DNA of 64,000 nt from Zygaena filipendulae (Eukaryota > Arthropoda > Insecta > Lepidoptera > Zygaenidae). A program made the translations under genes and the position numbers. The stretch spans positions 1 to 64,000 of the forward strand of contig CAJRBF020000018.1 of assembly GCA_907165275.2 (NCBI GenBank), in the 5' to 3' direction. How positions within the stretch are numbered: the stretch's first letter is position 1; every line of letters starts with the position of its first letter. This document shows positions 10,573-20,645 of the stretch, piece after piece. Under the pieces are notes generated by a model. The model was not told the DNA's origin, made no database searches, and saw nothing but the letters and a program-made list of their open reading frames with translations.

Positions 10573-12525
10573 ATGGCAGACCACCCGCCGCCGAGGAAGC
10601 CCCCAGACAAGAGGAGGGCGGCCAGGGTAGACCTGACGGCCGTGGCACGGCGCGACTTGCAGTCCGGCGAGATTCGCGTCGTGTCGCTGGCCGAGTCCCC
10701 TCGGAGTCGCGAAGCGCCCCCTCAACCAGCGCCACCAGGCCCGCCTCGCGGTTCGGCCACCGCTGGAATTGTTGTTCCATTGCGGACCCAACTTGCGAGG
10801 GCGGGCGAACCCAGGCGCGCCGCCGATGTCGACTCACGCCGTCGGCTCCTCAGCGACGAGGAGATCGACCCCAACTTGGGCGGAGACGAGAAGCGAAGGC
10901 GTCTCCGCCGCAGTTCGTCCTCGTCGATGAGGACCGCATCCCCCGCCCCGTCAACATCCGAGGACGAGGCGAGGGCCCCACCGCCGCATTCCGAAGGGAG
11001 GAGGATGACGCGCCGACACTCCCCCCCCCGATCGCCGTCACCGGAGGTGGAGGAACCGATGGAGGATGACCCCACCCCCCCGCCACCGCAGTTCCGTGAC
11101 ACCCAGCCATTCCAACCGCTGGGGTCCGACGCCACGCTATACGCGACATTCGCCGCGGCGGTGCAGGGAGGAACCCCCCGCCGCGCCCCCCCGGCGCCAG
11201 CTAGCCTGCCGACGACAGCGACCGCCACTGCGGCCCCCGGGCCGGCCTCTCCGGGCAATCCCCCCGGTAACCCCTCAACCGCAGCGGAGCCCCCCAGACC
11301 GAAGGGCTACCCGCCGATCGTGGCTGAGCGTTTACCGCGATGGTCGCAGCACTTCGCGGCCATCCGCGAACGTCTCGGCCACGACGTCAATGCGCGCCCG
11401 TTCCAGCAAGGGGTGCGCTTCATACCAAAAAGCGAAGAGGAGTACCGGGTGGTGCAGCGCTACCTCACGGAGGCTGCAGCAGCGGACAGCACCATCTCCT
11501 GGTACGGCTACAGCCTCCTCTCGGAGAGGCCGACCAAGGTGGCGATTAGAGGCCTCCCGGCGGACACGGAGCCGGGAGAAATCCAAGCCGCGCTGGAAGA
11601 GCGAGGGTTCCCGGTGCGGTTCGTCCGGGCCATCCCCCCCAGGGGTGGCAGACCTGGGTGCATCTACCACGCCCAGCTGGACCACCTCAACGAGGAAGAG
11701 CTACGCAGGCTGTACAACATCAACAGCCTGCTGTACATGCAAGGAGTCACCGTTGAGGCGTGGCGTGGTGGACGCGGCATCCCACAATGCCACCGCTGTC
11801 AGGGGTTCGGCCACTCGTCGGCGAACTGCCACCGGGCCCAGAAGTGCGTGCGGTGCGGCGGCGAGCACTTCGCCAAGGACTGCCCACGGGAGAGGGACGC
11901 CCCCCCCACATGCGCCAACTGCGCCAAACCGCATGCCGCCAACAACCCGCGGTGTGCGGTCATGCGCCGTGAGGCGCGGAAGAAGGGGGTCGTCATTCGT
12001 CCCCCACTACCGGCCCAAGCACCCTCGGCGAAGGCCAGGCGGAGGGCGACACAGAGGCCGCAGCCCGCTGAAGCCGACATGGTGGTTGAAGTGCCCACCG
12101 TGGAGGCCCAAGCGCTGCCGCCTCCCAAGGAGCAGCCGCCGCAGCGGTCGAGAGCCGCGCGCAAAAACGCCAGAAAGAAGAGGGCCAGGGACCGCCGCCA
12201 ACAACAGCAGCAGCTGCAACAATTACAGCAGCCCCCGCACCCGGCAGCATCAACCCCGCTGCCTGCACCGGCTTCGACGGCGCCGGCGTCCAGGGCGCCA
12301 CCACTGCCAGCGAAGCGCACCTCTGTCCCCCCAAAAGGGGCGAAGCGGCCGGCTGCGTCCCAAGAACCCGCAGCCCACTCCGACCAGCCGACGGCGTCCA
12401 TCCCCCTAACGGTGGTGGTCGGAATCCTCGGCGACATCCTGCAGGCGCTGGCTGCAGGGGAGAACCCCATGCAGGCAGTGATGCGGGGGCTGGTCGCACT
12501 CACCGGAGCACGGACGATAGTCTGA
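10573..12525 (+). CDS. LINE ORF1, gag-like nucleic-acid-binding protein
   Basis: The 650-residue protein would coat LINE RNA in a ribonucleoprotein. Residues 1-240 are a low-complexity Pro/Arg/Ala region. Residues about 315-395 match the RRM-like domain preceding zinc knuckles in jockey gag proteins (RPTKVAIRGLPADTEPGEI). Three CCHC-type knuckles follow at about 405-455 (CHRCQGFGHSSANC, CVRCGGEHFAKDC, CANCAKPHAANNPRC). Then come a basic segment, a glutamine run (RRQQQQQLQQLQQPP) and a proline-rich tail. The start is the first ATG that opens the frame near TCCTCGGAG; alternatives slightly downstream cannot be excluded. The stop is 5 bases before the ORF2 ATG, so ORF2 is probably reached by re-initiation. 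GC content is far above the flanks. Confidence 0.9.
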   Translation: MADHPPPRKPPDKRRAARVDLTAVARRDLQSGEIRVVSLAESPRSREAPPQPAPPGPPRGSATAGIVVPLRTQLARAGEPRRAADVDSRRRLLSDEEIDPNLGGDEKRRRLRRSSSSSMRTASPAPSTSEDEARAPPPHSEGRRMTRRHSPPRSPSPEVEEPMEDDPTPPPPQFRDTQPFQPLGSDATLYATFAAAVQGGTPRRAPPAPASLPTTATATAAPGPASPGNPPGNPSTAAEPPRPKGYPPIVAERLPRWSQHFAAIRERLGHDVNARPFQQGVRFIPKSEEEYRVVQRYLTEAAAADSTISWYGYSLLSERPTKVAIRGLPADTEPGEIQAALEERGFPVRFVRAIPPRGGRPGCIYHAQLDHLNEEELRRLYNINSLLYMQGVTVEAWRGGRGIPQCHRCQGFGHSSANCHRAQKCVRCGGEHFAKDCPRERDAPPTCANCAKPHAANNPRCAVMRREARKKGVVIRPPLPAQAPSAKARRRATQRPQPAEADMVVEVPTVEAQALPPPKEQPPQRSRAARKNARKKRARDRRQQQQQLQQLQQPPHPAASTPLPAPASTAPASRAPPLPAKRTSVPPKGAKRPAASQEPAAHSDQPTASIPLTVVVGILGDILQALAAGENPMQAVMRGLVALTGARTIV

Positions 12526-12530
12526 GGCTC

Positions 12531-15257
12531 ATGTACTGGAACCCGGGCGGAGTGACCGGCAAAACATCCGCCCTTCGCTCGCTCGCCCAGGAACACAGGC
12601 CGCATGTCATCCTCCTGGGCGAGACCAAACTGAAGCCGTCAACCGAGCTGAAGGTCCCCAACTTCTTCGTGTACCGTCGCGACGAGGTCTCTCCCAAGGG
12701 CAACCCGTACAGAGGGACTGCAGTGCTGGTACGACGGGACCTCATACACGAAGAGTTGGAGCTACCCGAGTTCCAGTACATGCGCTCCAACGGAGTGCGA
12801 CTGACTGCCGAGGGTCGAGAGCTGCGGGTCTTCGCAGCCTATCGCCCCCCAGGGCCGGAGTACGATGCCCAGGACATCCACAACGTCATGGACAGCCCTC
12901 TTCCCACAGTGCTGGCCGGCGACCTCAACGCCAAGCACACCGCGTGGGGGTCCCGGATCTGCACGAGGGAGGGGAAGAGGCTCTACACCGACGCGGAGAG
13001 GCACGAGTACGAGGTGCTGGGCCCGGACGCGCCCACCCACGTGCCCTCCAACCCCGCCCACCGACCGGATGTCCTGGACATCGTTCTCCACAAGAACCTG
13101 CCCTGCCCGGTCCGAGTCGATGTCATTTACGACACCGACGAGCAGCACCTGCCGATTTTGGTCACGCTGGATACGGCGGCCGCGCGCAAGTCGCCGAGGA
13201 AGCCACCACAAAAGGTGAACTGGAGCGCATATGCCGATGCGCTCCGGGACATCGACCTCGGTGGCCCCATCAGCACCGCAGAAGACGTCGAGGCTGCCGC
13301 CGCCTTCATCACGGAGAAGATTCAGCAAGCGAAGGCGGCGGCCACATTACCCGAGACTACCACCAACAGGCGCTTGGACGAGCTGCCTGCCCACTTGAAG
13401 GCACAGCTACGCCTCAAGCGCCGCCTCCGTCAACTGTGGGCGCGCACCCGCTGCCCGCTGGTGAAGCGTGACCTCAATCGGCTCGCCGAGAAGCTGTCCG
13501 ACGGTGTGCGAGTGTTCCGCGGCCAGTCCTGGGACCGCTTAATGGACCAGGCCAGCGAGGAGGACACTATCCTCTTCCGCACCGCCGGACACCTCACTCG
13601 TGCCCCTGCCCCTGTCTGCCCGCTGCTGGATGCCGCGGGCAGGCGGCGCTACGCTGCTCAAGACCGGGCAGAAATATTGGCAGACTACCTGGGGGGCGTT
13701 TTCACGCCCAATCCTGCTGCAGCTGAAGTCCGCGAACACTGCGAAGAAGTGGAACGCCGCGTCGCCGAGCTTTTGTCGGGGCCCATGCCGATGCTTGGTG
13801 GGGATGCCTTCATCTCCCCCACTGAGCTGTGCAAGGTCGCCCTCCGCCTCCCCAAGCGGAAGGCGGCCGGCCCCGACAACATCACGCCGACGGCGATCAG
13901 GCAGCTCCCACGGAGAGCTCTGGTAGCCCTGGCCAGGCTCTTCAACGGGATACTCCGCACGGGACATTTCCCGAACAACTGGAAGATGGGGAAGATCATC
14001 GTCCTCCCGAAGCCCGGGAAGGACAAACGGCGCCCGGAGAGCTACCGGCCGATAACGCTGCTGTCCCACGTCGCCAAGCTGTTTGAGCGTCTGCTGCTGC
14101 GACGGCTGAAGCCGTGCATCTCGCTCCGCGAGGAGCAGTACGGCTTCAGGGACGGCCACTCCACGACGCTCCAGCTGGTGCGCGTGCTGCACCACCTCAG
14201 CGTCGAGCACAACCGGGGCCGTCATTCGGTCGGGGTCTTCCTCGACATCGAGAAGGCCTTCGACCGAGTGTGGCACGACGGCCTCATCTACAAGCTCTTG
14301 ACGACCAGCACGCCACCTGCGCTCGTGCGGATAGTGGCGTCGTTCCTCCACGGCCGGAGCTTCTACGTTTCGGTTGAGGACGCCGACTCAAGATCTCTCC
14401 CCATCGAAGCCGGAGTACCCCAAGGGAGCTGCCTGTCACCGTGCCTGTACGCGGTGTACACCAACGACATCCCCGTCCTCGAGGTCCCCGAGGGCGAGAC
14501 GGGTGTCGTACTTGCACTGTTCGCGGACGACAGCGCCTTCTTCGCGTCGTCTCGTCGGGCCGAGCTGGCGGCTGCCATGATGCAGCGCCAGCTGGATCTT
14601 CTTCCGGAGTGGCTGGACAGATGGCGCATGGCCGTCAACGTCGGGAAGACGGCCGCGCTTCTGGTCAGCCGACGACTCTCGCCGCTGCCACCGCTGCGTC
14701 TCCGAGGCGAAGGCGTGGGCTGGGAGCCCGCAGTCAAATACCTCGGATGCCGGATCGACCGTAAGCTGAGGATGCACGTGCACGCGGAGTACGCCATCCG
14801 CAATGCACGTGCCGCAAGGGCCCAGCTGCGGCCGATTCTGGTGTCGAAGATGCCAATTCAGGTCAGACTGCGGGTGTACAAGACCTACATCCGCTCACGC
14901 CTCACATACGCGGCCCCAGCGTGGTATGCGCTGTGCGCGGCGTCAACGAGGAAGAAGATCCAGACGCAGCAGAACATCGTGCTGCGTGCGATCGTGGGAG
15001 CGGGTCGCTACGTCCGGAATGACGTGATCCACCGCGATCTGGAGATGCCGACCGTGGAGGAATTCGTCCGGAGATTGGCGCGGCGCATGTTCGACCGCGC
15101 CGCCCACAGCCGCCACCTCCACCTCCGACACCTGGCCCCGACGCGGGACGGATCGCCGTCCGGACGTCCACTGCCGCGCGAGCTCCTGCGGTCGCCGACA
15201 CCGCCGACTGCGGCCCGACGAGACGACGCAGACGAAGAGATGCCGCACAGCGCCTAG
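12531..15257 (+). CDS. LINE ORF2, AP-like endonuclease plus reverse transcriptase
   Basis: 908 residues. The N-terminal apurinic-like endonuclease (about 1-220) has the expected order of motifs: MYWNPGG, LLGETKL (catalytic Glu), AGDLNAKHTAWGS (Asp-x-Asn), RPDVLDIVL and a final DEQHLP in place of the usual SDHxP, with the histidine kept. The reverse transcriptase (about 430-720) shows RPITLLSHVAKLFERLLL, YGFRDGHSTTLQLVRVLHHL, GVFLDIEKAFDRVWHDGL, GVPQGSCLSPCLY and the catalytic LFADDSA near residue 663. No RNase H domain follows, as usual for the jockey clade. It is intact with no internal stop or shift. It is encoded just after ORF1 in another frame. Confidence 0.92.
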   Translation: MYWNPGGVTGKTSALRSLAQEHRPHVILLGETKLKPSTELKVPNFFVYRRDEVSPKGNPYRGTAVLVRRDLIHEELELPEFQYMRSNGVRLTAEGRELRVFAAYRPPGPEYDAQDIHNVMDSPLPTVLAGDLNAKHTAWGSRICTREGKRLYTDAERHEYEVLGPDAPTHVPSNPAHRPDVLDIVLHKNLPCPVRVDVIYDTDEQHLPILVTLDTAAARKSPRKPPQKVNWSAYADALRDIDLGGPISTAEDVEAAAAFITEKIQQAKAAATLPETTTNRRLDELPAHLKAQLRLKRRLRQLWARTRCPLVKRDLNRLAEKLSDGVRVFRGQSWDRLMDQASEEDTILFRTAGHLTRAPAPVCPLLDAAGRRRYAAQDRAEILADYLGGVFTPNPAAAEVREHCEEVERRVAELLSGPMPMLGGDAFISPTELCKVALRLPKRKAAGPDNITPTAIRQLPRRALVALARLFNGILRTGHFPNNWKMGKIIVLPKPGKDKRRPESYRPITLLSHVAKLFERLLLRRLKPCISLREEQYGFRDGHSTTLQLVRVLHHLSVEHNRGRHSVGVFLDIEKAFDRVWHDGLIYKLLTTSTPPALVRIVASFLHGRSFYVSVEDADSRSLPIEAGVPQGSCLSPCLYAVYTNDIPVLEVPEGETGVVLALFADDSAFFASSRRAELAAAMMQRQLDLLPEWLDRWRMAVNVGKTAALLVSRRLSPLPPLRLRGEGVGWEPAVKYLGCRIDRKLRMHVHAEYAIRNARAARAQLRPILVSKMPIQVRLRVYKTYIRSRLTYAAPAWYALCAASTRKKIQTQQNIVLRAIVGAGRYVRNDVIHRDLEMPTVEEFVRRLARRMFDRAAHSRHLHLRHLAPTRDGSPSGRPLPRELLRSPTPPTAARRDDADEEMPHSA

Positions 15258-15389
15258 GCAATAGGCGCTAATGAGGACCGGGGGGTAGTGGCCCCCCGCG
15301 AGGAACAGCCCGGGCAATGGGGGCATTCCCCGACGCCCGCAGCCACAGCACTCCCCAGAAAGGGGCGGTCTGTGAAGAAGACCCTGTCG

Positions 15390-15400
15390 TACACATAAGC
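15390..15400. repeat. Target-site duplication of the jockey LINE (right)
   Basis: TACACATAAGC, an exact repeat of 10014-10024, directly follows GACCCTGTCG at the element's 3' end. Confidence 0.6.
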
Positions 15401-15735
15401 ATTCCCAAATAGACAATGGCAATTCCCTGATAGTCACACAATCCCATATACGTAATCACACAGAGGTAAATAACCACACAAAGGCAATCCCTTAAAGACA
15501 ATGGTATCCCATGAGGACAATGCTAATCCCATAAAGATAATGGTACTCCATTCAGACAATGGTAATCCACACAGTTACACAAAGGATAATACCATATAGG
15601 TTATTAAAGACATAAATAAACATAGGTTATCCTATGAAGACAATGGTATCCCATAAAGACAGTGGTAATCCCATAAACACAGTGGTAATCCCATAAAGAG
15701 AGTGGTAATCCCATAAAGACAGTGGTAATCCCACT
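15401..15735. repeat. Degenerate 20-bp tandem repeat, right of the jockey LINE
   Basis: The best-preserved units are CCCATAAAGACAGTGGTAAT, repeated at a strict 20-bp spacing from about 15650 to 15735. Leftwards the units decay. It continues the tract at 9700-10013. Confidence 0.75.
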
Positions 15736-16337
15736 TCTGATGTCGCAGCGGGTAAACAGGCGGGGTGTATGGGCGCAAAGAGAGCGGTCAATAACTAGTC
15801 AGGAGATCAGTAGTTAATGGTCAGGATGAGGGAATGCCATTCTTAGGGGATAATAAGAGAGTGATTTACGAATCAACACAATGGATCTTTATTTTATAAT
15901 TTACCACAAACAAAGGGAGGCATAGTTAAGATTACGGTAATTAAGTGAACCGGCAGTAATTAAGTAAACCGACAGTTTTGTCGGGAGCGAGTGCTCTATG
16001 AGTCGTATCCAAAGATCGACTGACTGCACAGAGGAGTGCGCGCTACTTTATAGTGACTGTCCCCACCGCGCACTCCCTCCACAACAACTCTGTCCAATGG
16101 CGAATACTACCCGCCACGTGTTTACAAAATTATAATGACCAATTACTAAAAGTAACTTAAATAAGATTCACACTGTAGATTAATGGAATCACACAATTAT
16201 TAAACTATAACATCTGATATAAAATAAACAGTACAGTTTCACAAACAAAGGTTACATCAAAACAAGTGCCAACTTGATTTGTCAATCCGAGGGTGGATAG
16301 GTATTATTAAACAATGAAAACAGAACTATCTCCGACA
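15736..16337. other. Non-coding stretch, possibly a decayed LTR
   Basis: There is no coding content. 15980-16110 is GC-richer and includes CTTTATAGTGACTGTCCCC and CCGCGCACTCCCTCC, which look promoter-like in the manner of an LTR. No terminal TG/CA pair or TSD could be defined. Confidence 0.3.
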
Positions 16338-16481
16338 TATATATATCTATAGTATAATATATATGTAATAATATGTGTAGTATATACCACGTTTGCTTGG
16401 TTTCCACGACACAAGCTTATAGCTTAGTGTGGGATCAAGTAGATCTGTGTGTTGTGAAGTGGATTATTATTATTATTATTT
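16338..16481 (+). mobile_element. 5'-truncated SINE (copy C)
   Basis: Matches the second half of the SINE at 45549 from TATATATCTATAGTATAAT onward, through ACACAAGCTTATAGCTTAGT to GTTGTGAAGTGGATT. It then ends in an ATT microsatellite instead of the poly(A) of copy B. The tRNA head is absent. Confidence 0.75.
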
Positions 16482-16554
16482 ATGGGAATTTAAGGGTTTT
16501 CAACTTAACCTTTAGGGGTAAATATTTTTGAGAGTTGGTAACACTGAATGCAGT

Positions 16555-16565
16555 AAGCATCAGGT
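16555..16565. repeat. Target-site duplication of a poly(A) retroposon (left)
   Basis: AAGCATCAGGT is repeated at 23815-23825 right after an A run. The first two bases of the right copy overlap the poly(A), so the certain duplication is GCATCAGGT. Confidence 0.7.
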
Positions 16566-16804
16566 GAGACTTTTGGCGGGATTTTTAGCATAGTGGACGT
16601 CAGTTTTATTTCTTTGTTTTGCAAATTAGTTTATCGTGATTAATATTGTGTGAATATGATGGACTTTGCATAATAGTGATCCATTAGTGATGAACAGTAT
16701 GCAGAAACAGTGAAATAAGATGAAATAGAGTTCACCGGGAGGTTTTCGTTTTTCTATACAACTTCCCACAGAGCGTCCTATTAAGGTTCAACTGCGAAGA
16801 TTTG

Positions 16805-16808
16805 CTGG
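16805..16808. repeat. 4-bp TSD of TGT...ACA element copy 3 (left)
   Basis: CTGG here, directly before TGTAACTT, is repeated at 23645-23648 directly after CGTCACA. Confidence 0.8.
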
Positions 16809-19431
16809 TGTAACTTACCCCCCCTCGCGCGACTTTCTCCGATCTACTTCTTACTACGATGATCTCTAATTTGGCCTGATTGTCTAGTGGTTAGGACTCT
16901 AACTTCGTTGTGTGCAGTAACCTATGATCCTTTTAGGTTGAGATTGAACTATCGTCTTAGTATTTGCATCATAGTTTTTAGTTTGGTTAAGTTTATAGCT
17001 AAGATTCTAAAGTTAATACATGAACGATCTCTAATTTATGCTTAGCGAATACACGGACGGTTTTAGATTAGTACACGGACGAATCCCTATTTTTATTGCT
17101 TTCGTGCGACCTCTTTCCTAACTTTAGGTGGATGATCTATTTTTAATCTATTTATGTGGATGATCTAGTTTTGTTAGTTTGTTTGTGACGACCTGCCTCC
17201 CTAACATTATATCGGTGTTCTATTTTATTAGTTTGTTTACCGGCCTAAACCATTAGTTTATATTGACGACCTAATCTATTGGCTTGTAGGCTAAGTTTGA
17301 ATAATCTTGATTCTTATGTTTGTCTATCCCTACAATCTGTTTTAGTTTGTGTTTGTCGGTTTAACCCCGGTCAACATCTCGTCAAAAGCTACCATTCCTG
17401 GCTCAGATGGCTCAGACATTGCCAGGACGCATAAATATATTTAATAAACCACCCAGACGATTCTATTCCAAGGTCGACCAGATTTTGTCCCCTCAGCATG
17501 ACGCAAGCATTGGCCACAGGAACCTCAAGTACTACGTGAAATGATTGTTGGCACTGCAACCAATCCCGACGTCAAACCGAAGGTAAGGCTTCCAGTTAAT
17601 ACATAAGTATTCGCCGGAAGGTGGTATAGCCCCTCCTGCGCTATTCCACGGTGATGACCATCCAGCACAATGCCTTCGTCACCTCCCCCAACCTGTTTCA
17701 CAAGGTAGAGGATCATTCTAGATGGTTACATCTAAGATCATTCACCAGCGTCCATTTCAGGAATCCAGTGAGGAGACTGTACGTCCCCAGTCCGAAGACT
17801 ACCGCCGCGTTGGAGCCATGGTGAGCCCTTGAATATGTGCCAGCCCGAAGACCAGGGTTGGGTGGGACCACCACAAACCAAACCCCAGCACAGTGATCCA
17901 AAATTGTATGTGTGTGTTGTCGGAGACCAATCTCTCCCTGGAACCTGGAACTTCAGCTGATGAACTCTCTGTCATACTGCAAGCAGTGAGGCCGTAGCCT
18001 AGCCGTAGCTGTAGAGTTGAATGGCTCTCTCTCCCCTGTGAACCCACTCGGGCATCCAACTCGTTCTGCCACATCAGAACATTGGCAAGCACATCGTGTT
18101 GAAAAACACAAAGGTTGCCGAGAATCTAGCGTCAGCGACGAGGTCGCCAACAGCCGATCCCCCAGCCTCTGCACAACGGTCTCGATCGCAAAGCGCAGGG
18201 ACCTACGTAAGCATACATGTGGTTGCGAGTCACAGTAGCTCCAGTCTGTCTCCGCAGCCAGCAATCGAGCCACAGAGCGCATTGGCCCATCAGTAATGTT
18301 TATAATAAAAAGAAAGGTAAAACAGAAAGAAGAGCGAACAACCCTTCCCTGGTGTAGGAGAGGGCCGGCATCTCCAGTCAGCCGCATCGGTGATATGTAG
18401 ATTGAATAACACGGAAGGCGTTGTTATTCAAGGTAAGGTACAAGGCGCACAACGAAACTCGTCACGGCGCAGATGACTCAAGGCGCGGATTTTTACCCAT
18501 CTACGCCATCATACGCTCGCGACGTGCGATGTCCAACCGTTCAAGATTAGAGTTCCGTTTGCTTCGAGCCTATTTGGTACTGTGATTTGAAGATCCTTCC
18601 TCGTGACTAATGTTTTCAGGTCTACGCTCGAGATATCCTAACGGACGTCAAGTGCACTGACAGACCTTCGCACAAAAACATTAAACCACTCTGCGCTATC
18701 GCTCGCTCAACAAGACTATTCGTAACGAACCGTCTTTTGTAATGATAAAATCAATACAAATATTCTACCCAAAGCATCTCGTTCACGAGGCGCATCGGCC
18801 CACATACGCTTTCATGCGACCACCAAGTATCACAATCGCGCATGCTCGCCTCTGCACAACGCAATCAGGACACAATGCGTAATGACGAAACTTCCAGGTC
18901 GCGTGTACGAATCCTTGCACAAACCGATAAATCGTTCTGCGCGCAGACCGCTCGACCACGACGTACTTTGCATGAATATTATTTATTAAAAAATTTGTAT
19001 GAGAAAATAAATTTTATGTTTGATAAATGTGCAATAATATTATATTTATTGTCCCTTAGACGTTCCCTCCCCATCGCATTCGTTTATTATTACACTATTA
19101 TCAATTTACTTTCCCAACAAACTTTTGTCGTCAGGACATTTTTTTACCTCCGTATTCCCCGTAGATATACGGCTCGTGGATACTGGCGGTGCGTTCGGCC
19201 CTGTATTCCGAGACGCCTGCATGGGGGGATTCGCGTTTTCTAACTTGCTCCTATACTCTCGAAATTCAATATACATTTGGTATTCCCTAATACAAGCACT
19301 TTCCTTCATATAATATTTTGTCCTAACTTATTTAGTTTAGGAGTTATTATTGATAAACGTACTAAAACTTGTTTTCGATGTTATTTGAACCGCAATGTCC
19401 TCTAATATGTTTTAAATGTAATTTTATAGGT

Positions 19432-19436
19432 GTATT
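19432..19436. repeat. 5-bp TSD of the copia element (left)
   Basis: GTATT here equals 23558-23562 on the other side of the element. Confidence 0.9.
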
Positions 19437-19589
19437 TGTTGATGGGTGGTTAGGAAAGGATGAATAATATTGTGATTGACTTCTTAACGATTTATTTCTT
19501 TGTTCACAATACACACGACACATCACTTCAAAAAGAATCTTCTACACAGATCCATAGATAATGTAGATGTGTTCCCATTATCTCTGACA
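19437..19589 (-). repeat. copia 3' LTR (element orientation)
   Basis: 153 bp, TGTTGATGGG...ATCTCTGACA on the plus strand, identical to 23405-23557. On the minus strand it is preceded by the purine tract TTAAGGGGAGG (19590-19600), the plus-strand primer of the element. Confidence 0.95.
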
Positions 19590-19688
19590 CCTCCCCTTAA
19601 TGTGAACACATCAAATCACAACTACAATTTACACTTAACTTTACACTTAATTACTTACAATCTGACAATAACAATTTTTCTCTACATT

Positions 19689-20510
19689 TTACAAAGTTTT
19701 ATTTAAGGCTTTTGTACATATATCAGCTACTTGCTTATCTGTTGGAACATATAGCAACTCTACAATCTTATTTTGTACCTCATCTCTAATAAAATGGTAT
19801 TTTAAATCTATGTGTTTCATTCTTTTATGATTTTCAGGATTATGACAACTGTGTATAACCGACTGATTATCCTCACATACCAAAATCTTATCACACTTCA
19901 ATCCTACTTCACATAACAACTGCTTAATCCATAAACCTTCAGATATTCCTCTAGCTAATGAAACATATTCAGCCTCTGTTGAAGATAATGCTACACTCTG
20001 TTGTTTGCTTGCTGACCCAGATACTGTGCAACCAAATACTTTCATAACATATCCTGAAGTAGACTTTCTATCTTGACTTCCTCCCCAATCTGCATCACAA
20101 AAACCTACAACTGGTATATCCTTATCCCTTTTGTAAAGTAATTTTAAATTTAGTGTACCTTTTATGTACCTTAACACTCTTTTCAAAGCCTTCCATACAT
20201 CATCATTCGCACAAGACTGATATCGACTTAAATAACTGACTGCATAACACAGGTCTGCACGAGTTCCTAGCATAGCGTACATCAAACTTCCAATTAATCT
20301 TCGGCATCTATTTATTAATTCTTTGTCACTTGATGCTTCACCTGCTATTTTTAATCCTGCTTCTAGAGGTGTTGCCACTGGTTTACATCCTTCCATGTTA
20401 TACTGTTTTAACAAATCTCTTAAGTAATCTTCTTGATCCAGCATTATACCTTCTGCACACTTTTGTATATTAATTCCTAAGTATTTTGTTGTTCCATGCA
20501 AATCTTTCAT
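19689..20510 (-). pseudogene. copia RT C-terminus and RNase H remnant
   Basis: 273 residues. They begin after the polymerase catalytic site (MKDLHGTTKYLGINIQ) and run through the connection (MYAMLGTRADLCYAVSYLSR) to RNase H. RNase H shows FCDADWGGSQDRKSTSGYV, the ALSSTEAEYVSL helix and CEDNQSVIHSCHNP, so all typical acidic residues are visible. It ends near the 3' LTR as in copia. It is separated from the upstream polyprotein by about 135 bp containing stops (20511-20645). There short recognisable RT scraps remain but the YVDD box does not. It would only be translated by reading through lesions. Confidence 0.9.
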
Positions 20511-20645
20511 TTCAAAATTTTCATTCAGGGCTTTCTTAATTCTTTCTATTTCCCTTTTATACTATAAACACCAATCACTTTTACATCTCTCAAAACCTTC
20601 ATCCATAAGAAAATAATTACATTTATACAAATTTTGCCTTATTAT

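Larger units (their letters stand above)
10025..15389 (+). mobile_element. Full-length jockey-clade non-LTR retrotransposon
   Basis: A GC-rich 5.4-kb element in A/T-rich surroundings. It has a 5' untranslated region of about 550 bp, ORF1 (10573-12525), a 5-base gap, ORF2 (12531-15257) and a short 3' region ending without an obvious poly(A) tail. An 11-bp candidate TSD flanks it. Both ORFs are uninterrupted and of normal jockey length (jockey ORF2 is about 900 residues), so the copy looks young and possibly competent. LINE proteins of this type copy their own RNA at a nick made in chromosomal DNA. Missing poly(A) is unusual for jockey and leaves the exact 3' end open. Confidence 0.85.

Noticed and set aside
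11066..12409. Overlapping plus- and minus-strand frames within the jockey ORF1 and ORF2
   Set aside because: High GC content suppresses stop codons in all frames. Only the frames with zinc knuckles, endonuclease and RT motifs are real.
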